NCBI RefSeq assembly: GCF_040954835.1
Contig: NC_090698.1
Coordinates: 4,586,501 to 4,650,500, forward strand
Length of the DNA stretch: 64,000 nucleotides
Direction: 5' to 3'
From: Lepisosteus oculatus
Lineage: Eukaryota; Chordata; Actinopteri; Semionotiformes; Lepisosteidae
Numbering within the stretch: the stretch's first letter is position 1; each line of letters begins with the position of its first letter. The position numbers and the translations under genes were made by a program. The notes beneath the pieces were generated by a model, which saw only the letters and a program-made list of their open reading frames with translations, did not search any database and was not told where the DNA came from. This document shows positions 61,028 to 64,000 of this stretch, piece after piece.

Positions 61028-61143
61028 CTCGAGTATGCATGTTCTCTTGTGTGCTTAGGTGGGATTTCTCTGGGTGCTCTAGTTTCCTCTGACAGTCCAC
61101 AGACATGCTTTTCACATGAACTACCTCCCAGCCCCGGTGTGGG
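61028..61143 (+). repeat. tRNA-SINE body (V-SINE-like), 5' portion split by LTR
   Basis: 'gtatgcatgttctcttgtgt', 'ggtgctctagtttcctctga' and 'cagtccacagacatgctttt' match the SINE body. The element continues after the LTR at 61603 with 'catggactggcatcacggcc'. Confidence 0.75.
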
Positions 61144-61602
61144 TGTCACGGACACTTTATCAGGACCCTCTGCAGAAGGCAGAATCCGGAAGGGAGTGCG
61201 ACAAACACAGGGAAAGAAGACTAGGAACAGGCCTGGCAGACAAACAGGGGGGCGTGTCGATGGTGAACTGGTGCTCGGGGGGGGTGACCAAGGCAAACAA
61301 GTCCAATGGAGTCCAAAGGGGAAATCTGGGGCGAAGTCAAGAGTCCAAAACTGGGAAATCCAGACGAGCCCCGGACTCAGCTGGGTCAAGACACCAATAG
61401 GAGGCCTCTGCCCTCAAGCCGTGGGCGTAGGCAGACCTGATGGTAGCTGGGCCTCCGGGCGCCCGTCTTCCAATGCTGAGCTGGGAGTAGGGAGAGCGCC
61501 CGGCTTAATTAAGGAGGGGCAGGACTGGGGGCAGGTGCACATGATCAAGTAAAATGTGAAAGAGCTGGAGGGCCCTTAAGAGGAGGGATCACAATCGTGA
61601 CA
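61144..61602. mobile_element. Solo LTR, Ty3/gypsy-type (459 bp)
   Basis: It begins TGTCACG and ends CGTGACA, a 7-bp inverted terminus with TG..CA. It is flanked by a perfect 5-bp target duplication GTGGG (61139-61143 and 61603-61607). No internal region or second LTR is present, so it is a recombination-derived solo LTR. It interrupts an older SINE. A 248-codon frame through it is spurious. The gypsy class is inferred from the TGTCACG terminus and the 5-bp duplication. Confidence 0.88.
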
Positions 61603-61700
61603 GTGGGTGTGTCATGTCATGGACTGGCATCACGGCCAGGGTGTTGTCCCACTGTGTGTCCCATGGTCCTCTGGGTCATAGTAACCCTCTCAGGATAAAG
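61603..61700 (+). repeat. tRNA-SINE body, 3' portion after LTR
   Basis: It starts with the duplicated GTGGG and continues 'catggactggcatcacggcc', then agggtgttgtcccactgtgt and 'ctctcaggataaagtgggtc', the distal body of the SINE interrupted at 61143. Confidence 0.7.
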
Positions 61701-64000
61701 TGGGTCTTGCAATAGATGGTTTATTCATATTTACCTTCCCGAGAAATTCTACTGAGGCTGCTAAAATAACAAATTCTAATTTGACAATCTGGCTGCATTT
61801 TCTATTGCAAAAGGTTTTCCAGTCCTTTTTTTTTCCTCGAGGTTTGGTTTCTGTTTTCACATCTGGAAGTATTTACCAGCCTACCTGAAGCACCAAGCAC
61901 AGCTATAAGAATCTCTGATAAGAAGTGGCACCCGCCCAGCACCATTATTGTCAATGAAAACATTGTCTAGATCTCCAGCGATGCTTTGCGAAGGACTGTC
62001 TGTTCAAAGGTCCCGTTAAGACCCGTGTAATTGGCACAGACCATGACAGCAGTTTACAGAACAAGTTCTGGTTCTTCTTGTCAGCGGCAGAAATGGACAT
62101 TAGCCAGTCAGAGCAACCAATCTGAATTTCCAAGAGCTAGATCATCTCCATGCCAGCGAAGCCTGCAGCATGCAGCGATCGCTCCCAACAAGTTGATTAA
62201 GGAGGACTGCTCTAAATAATGAATGCTGAGTAAAAGCAACACCCCCCCTGCTGCAAAGGCTGATCTGAAGTATCTTGATCCAAGAGTCACCTTCCGCGAT
62301 CTTCCTCGTGACTTGGATGGATTGTAATATCTCTCAATAATCCCGTTGGCTTCCTGGAAGACTGTGGGACATGCACTGAGAACAAGGGGAAAGGTTTCAG
62401 CAGGTCATGGTCTGTCTGCTGGAGGTGGGAATATGATTAACTCTGTGCAGCCGCCCATAAACAGAAAGAGCCAGGCTGTGCCTTTACATCCCGGTGACAA
62501 ATACCATTTGCTGTCCCCCAAGTACATGTGTGATGGCCTCTGGTCGCTATGATATTGCCACCTCGGCAACGGTGCAGACTTGCAAGATTTTCCCATGGTG
62601 TAAAATTTCGGAAATACCTGCTTGCAAATGGATGTGTTTCTGCCTCCGAGTGCGTAAAGATATTAAAATATGACACTACTGAAGTGGGATTGATTTATCG
62701 TGCCAGTGAACTAGAGCACTGTGCAGACATTGAAGCGTAATGCTGAAACAGGTTAAAGAGATTGTCAGTGGCAACACAAGGAGAAAGACACACATCCCCA
62801 AAGTAGCACTGGTCCTAACAGCTCCTAACTGTAGACAAAGCCGATTCTTCCAAGTCTCTTGGTACAATCAACGCAATTCAGTACAGTATATTTTGATAAA
62901 ATGGCTAAGGTCAAAAAAGCAGAGCAGCATGTGCTCTTTCGCAGGCTGCAGAAACATTCTGGTGTGCAGCAGGATATAATGACTGAGTTTATTGGGGTAT
63001 TGTTTCCTATCACTAAATTACTCTATTTACTAAATTAAGACTGCAGCAGAATTACAGCATGACTATTACGACACAACCATTCAAGAGTACAGCCCCATCT
63101 CCGCTATGATTTATATAGCACGCACAGAAGACACAAACGCACTCTGTTCTAACAGGGCTCCAGTGTGTGAGGGCTAACTCTTACCGTATTTGTCCAATGC
63201 AGACTGGCTGTCTTATTGTGTATGTGTATTCCTGTGTAACACAGAGATGCAAAAGGACAAAGTAAAACCAATTTAAGAGGCGCTCCAAGGCTGTGCTTAA
63301 GAGACAGTGATTTATGAAGGTTCCCTAGCGAAAAGAGTAAACGCAGCCAAAGACCAATAATCAAAGTCTACTATACAGTATATGTCTGTCTACCATATAG
63401 TGTCTGTGTGGACAGGTTTCAGTTCTGGGGTGGGAGAGAGTAGAGCCAATGATACAAACTACATGCAGGAAAGATGCTGAGTGTGAAGTCAGAACTTTGA
63501 TTCCTTCTGCTCTTTAAACAATCATTTTCACATTGACCCTGATTTACTGCTTACAGGCTGCTAGCAAAACTAATCTCGTAAGGAGCTGTGTTTTGAAACT
63601 AAAAATAGAGCAGCATATACTTTACTAGCCTTTGCAAATACAGACTGTGTAAAAATACAGATCAAAGGAGCTGATAGGACACCTTACAAAGTATTTTTCT
63701 TCAAAAGCAGACAATGTAACATTTTTCCTTCTCGAGATTCACTTGATCTGACAGTGATACCATTTTCAGGTTAGTTTCAGGATGGTGAGTAGCTAAGCCA
63801 CTCTACTTTTGCTAACTTTAACATTTTTTGAAGATACAGAGTGCCTAATAATGTCTGCAGCTAAAGATGTGTAATATATTATTTCATATTTCATTATAAG
63901 TGCTGTAAATACCTATATAATAGGAGGAAAAAAAAGTAATTTCCATCTTGTGTGCAGGACTCGATCTCTCATCTGTTACTGTACAGCCACCCAGGCTGTT
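61701..64000. other. Right-end sequence, nothing recognised
   Basis: AT-rich DNA with only short frames. No spectrin-like or other recognisable exon, tRNA or clear mobile element was found up to the window edge. Confidence 0.5.

Noticed and set aside
60806-61552. 248-codon plus-strand frame
   Set aside because: It crosses SINE sequence and the solo LTR; no protein similarity.

Overview
This window looks like nuclear DNA from a ray-finned fish, most likely a non-teleost lineage such as gar or bowfin; that placement is an inference. The support is short vertebrate-type exons with GT..AG introns, CpG-island promoters, a canonical tRNA-Lys gene, 5S-rRNA-derived and tRNA-derived SINEs, L2/CR1-type LINE fragments, a gypsy-type solo LTR, and local synteny with human 19q13. 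There is no bacterial, phage or CRISPR content. Most long reading frames are antisense shadows or repeat remnants.

Layout. (1) 1-15.5 kb is the 5' end of an MTA-family gene (NuRD subunit), minus strand. Exon 2 is at 176-243. There are two candidate first exons, at 10150-10177 and 15419-15446, and both encode the same first nine residues. The rest of the gene lies off the left edge. Intron 1 carries SINEs and a decayed LINE. (2) 15.5-23.4 kb is intergenic, with SINE pieces, a Penelope-like remnant carrying hammerhead-like core strings, and a 34-bp minisatellite. (3) 23475-32760 is a complete eight-exon YIF1B gene (303 aa, minus), with an array of four CCAAT boxes upstream. (4) 33.1-36.7 kb holds tRNA-Lys(CTT), a CTCF-like motif and an orphan CpG-rich stretch. 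(5) 36.7-42.9 kb is SERTAD3 (minus): one coding exon (290 aa, with a Q10 tract), a non-coding first exon, and a promoter with NRF1, ZNF143 and YY1 motifs. (6) 45.06-51.9 kb is a complete five-exon BLVRB gene (207 aa, minus), with an L2-type LINE tail in intron 2. (7) 52-64 kb is intergenic, plus a CpG island at 55.7-58.2 kb. That island is probably the promoter of a plus-strand gene; by human synteny SPTBN4 would be expected, but no coding exon is seen. This part also has a pentanucleotide satellite, a small palindromic MITE and a solo LTR with a perfect 5-bp target duplication.

The genes do not form a functional pathway. They cover chromatin remodelling (MTA), Golgi/ER trafficking (YIF1B), cell-cycle/transcription coactivation (SERTAD3) and heme/flavin reduction (BLVRB). 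The SERTAD3-BLVRB adjacency and the minus/minus/plus arrangement match human chromosome 19q13. An MTA gene beside YIF1B, SERTAD3 and BLVRB does not match any human MTA locus I know, and may be an extra or relocated ohnolog. The most interesting item is the tandemly duplicated MTA coding first exon.
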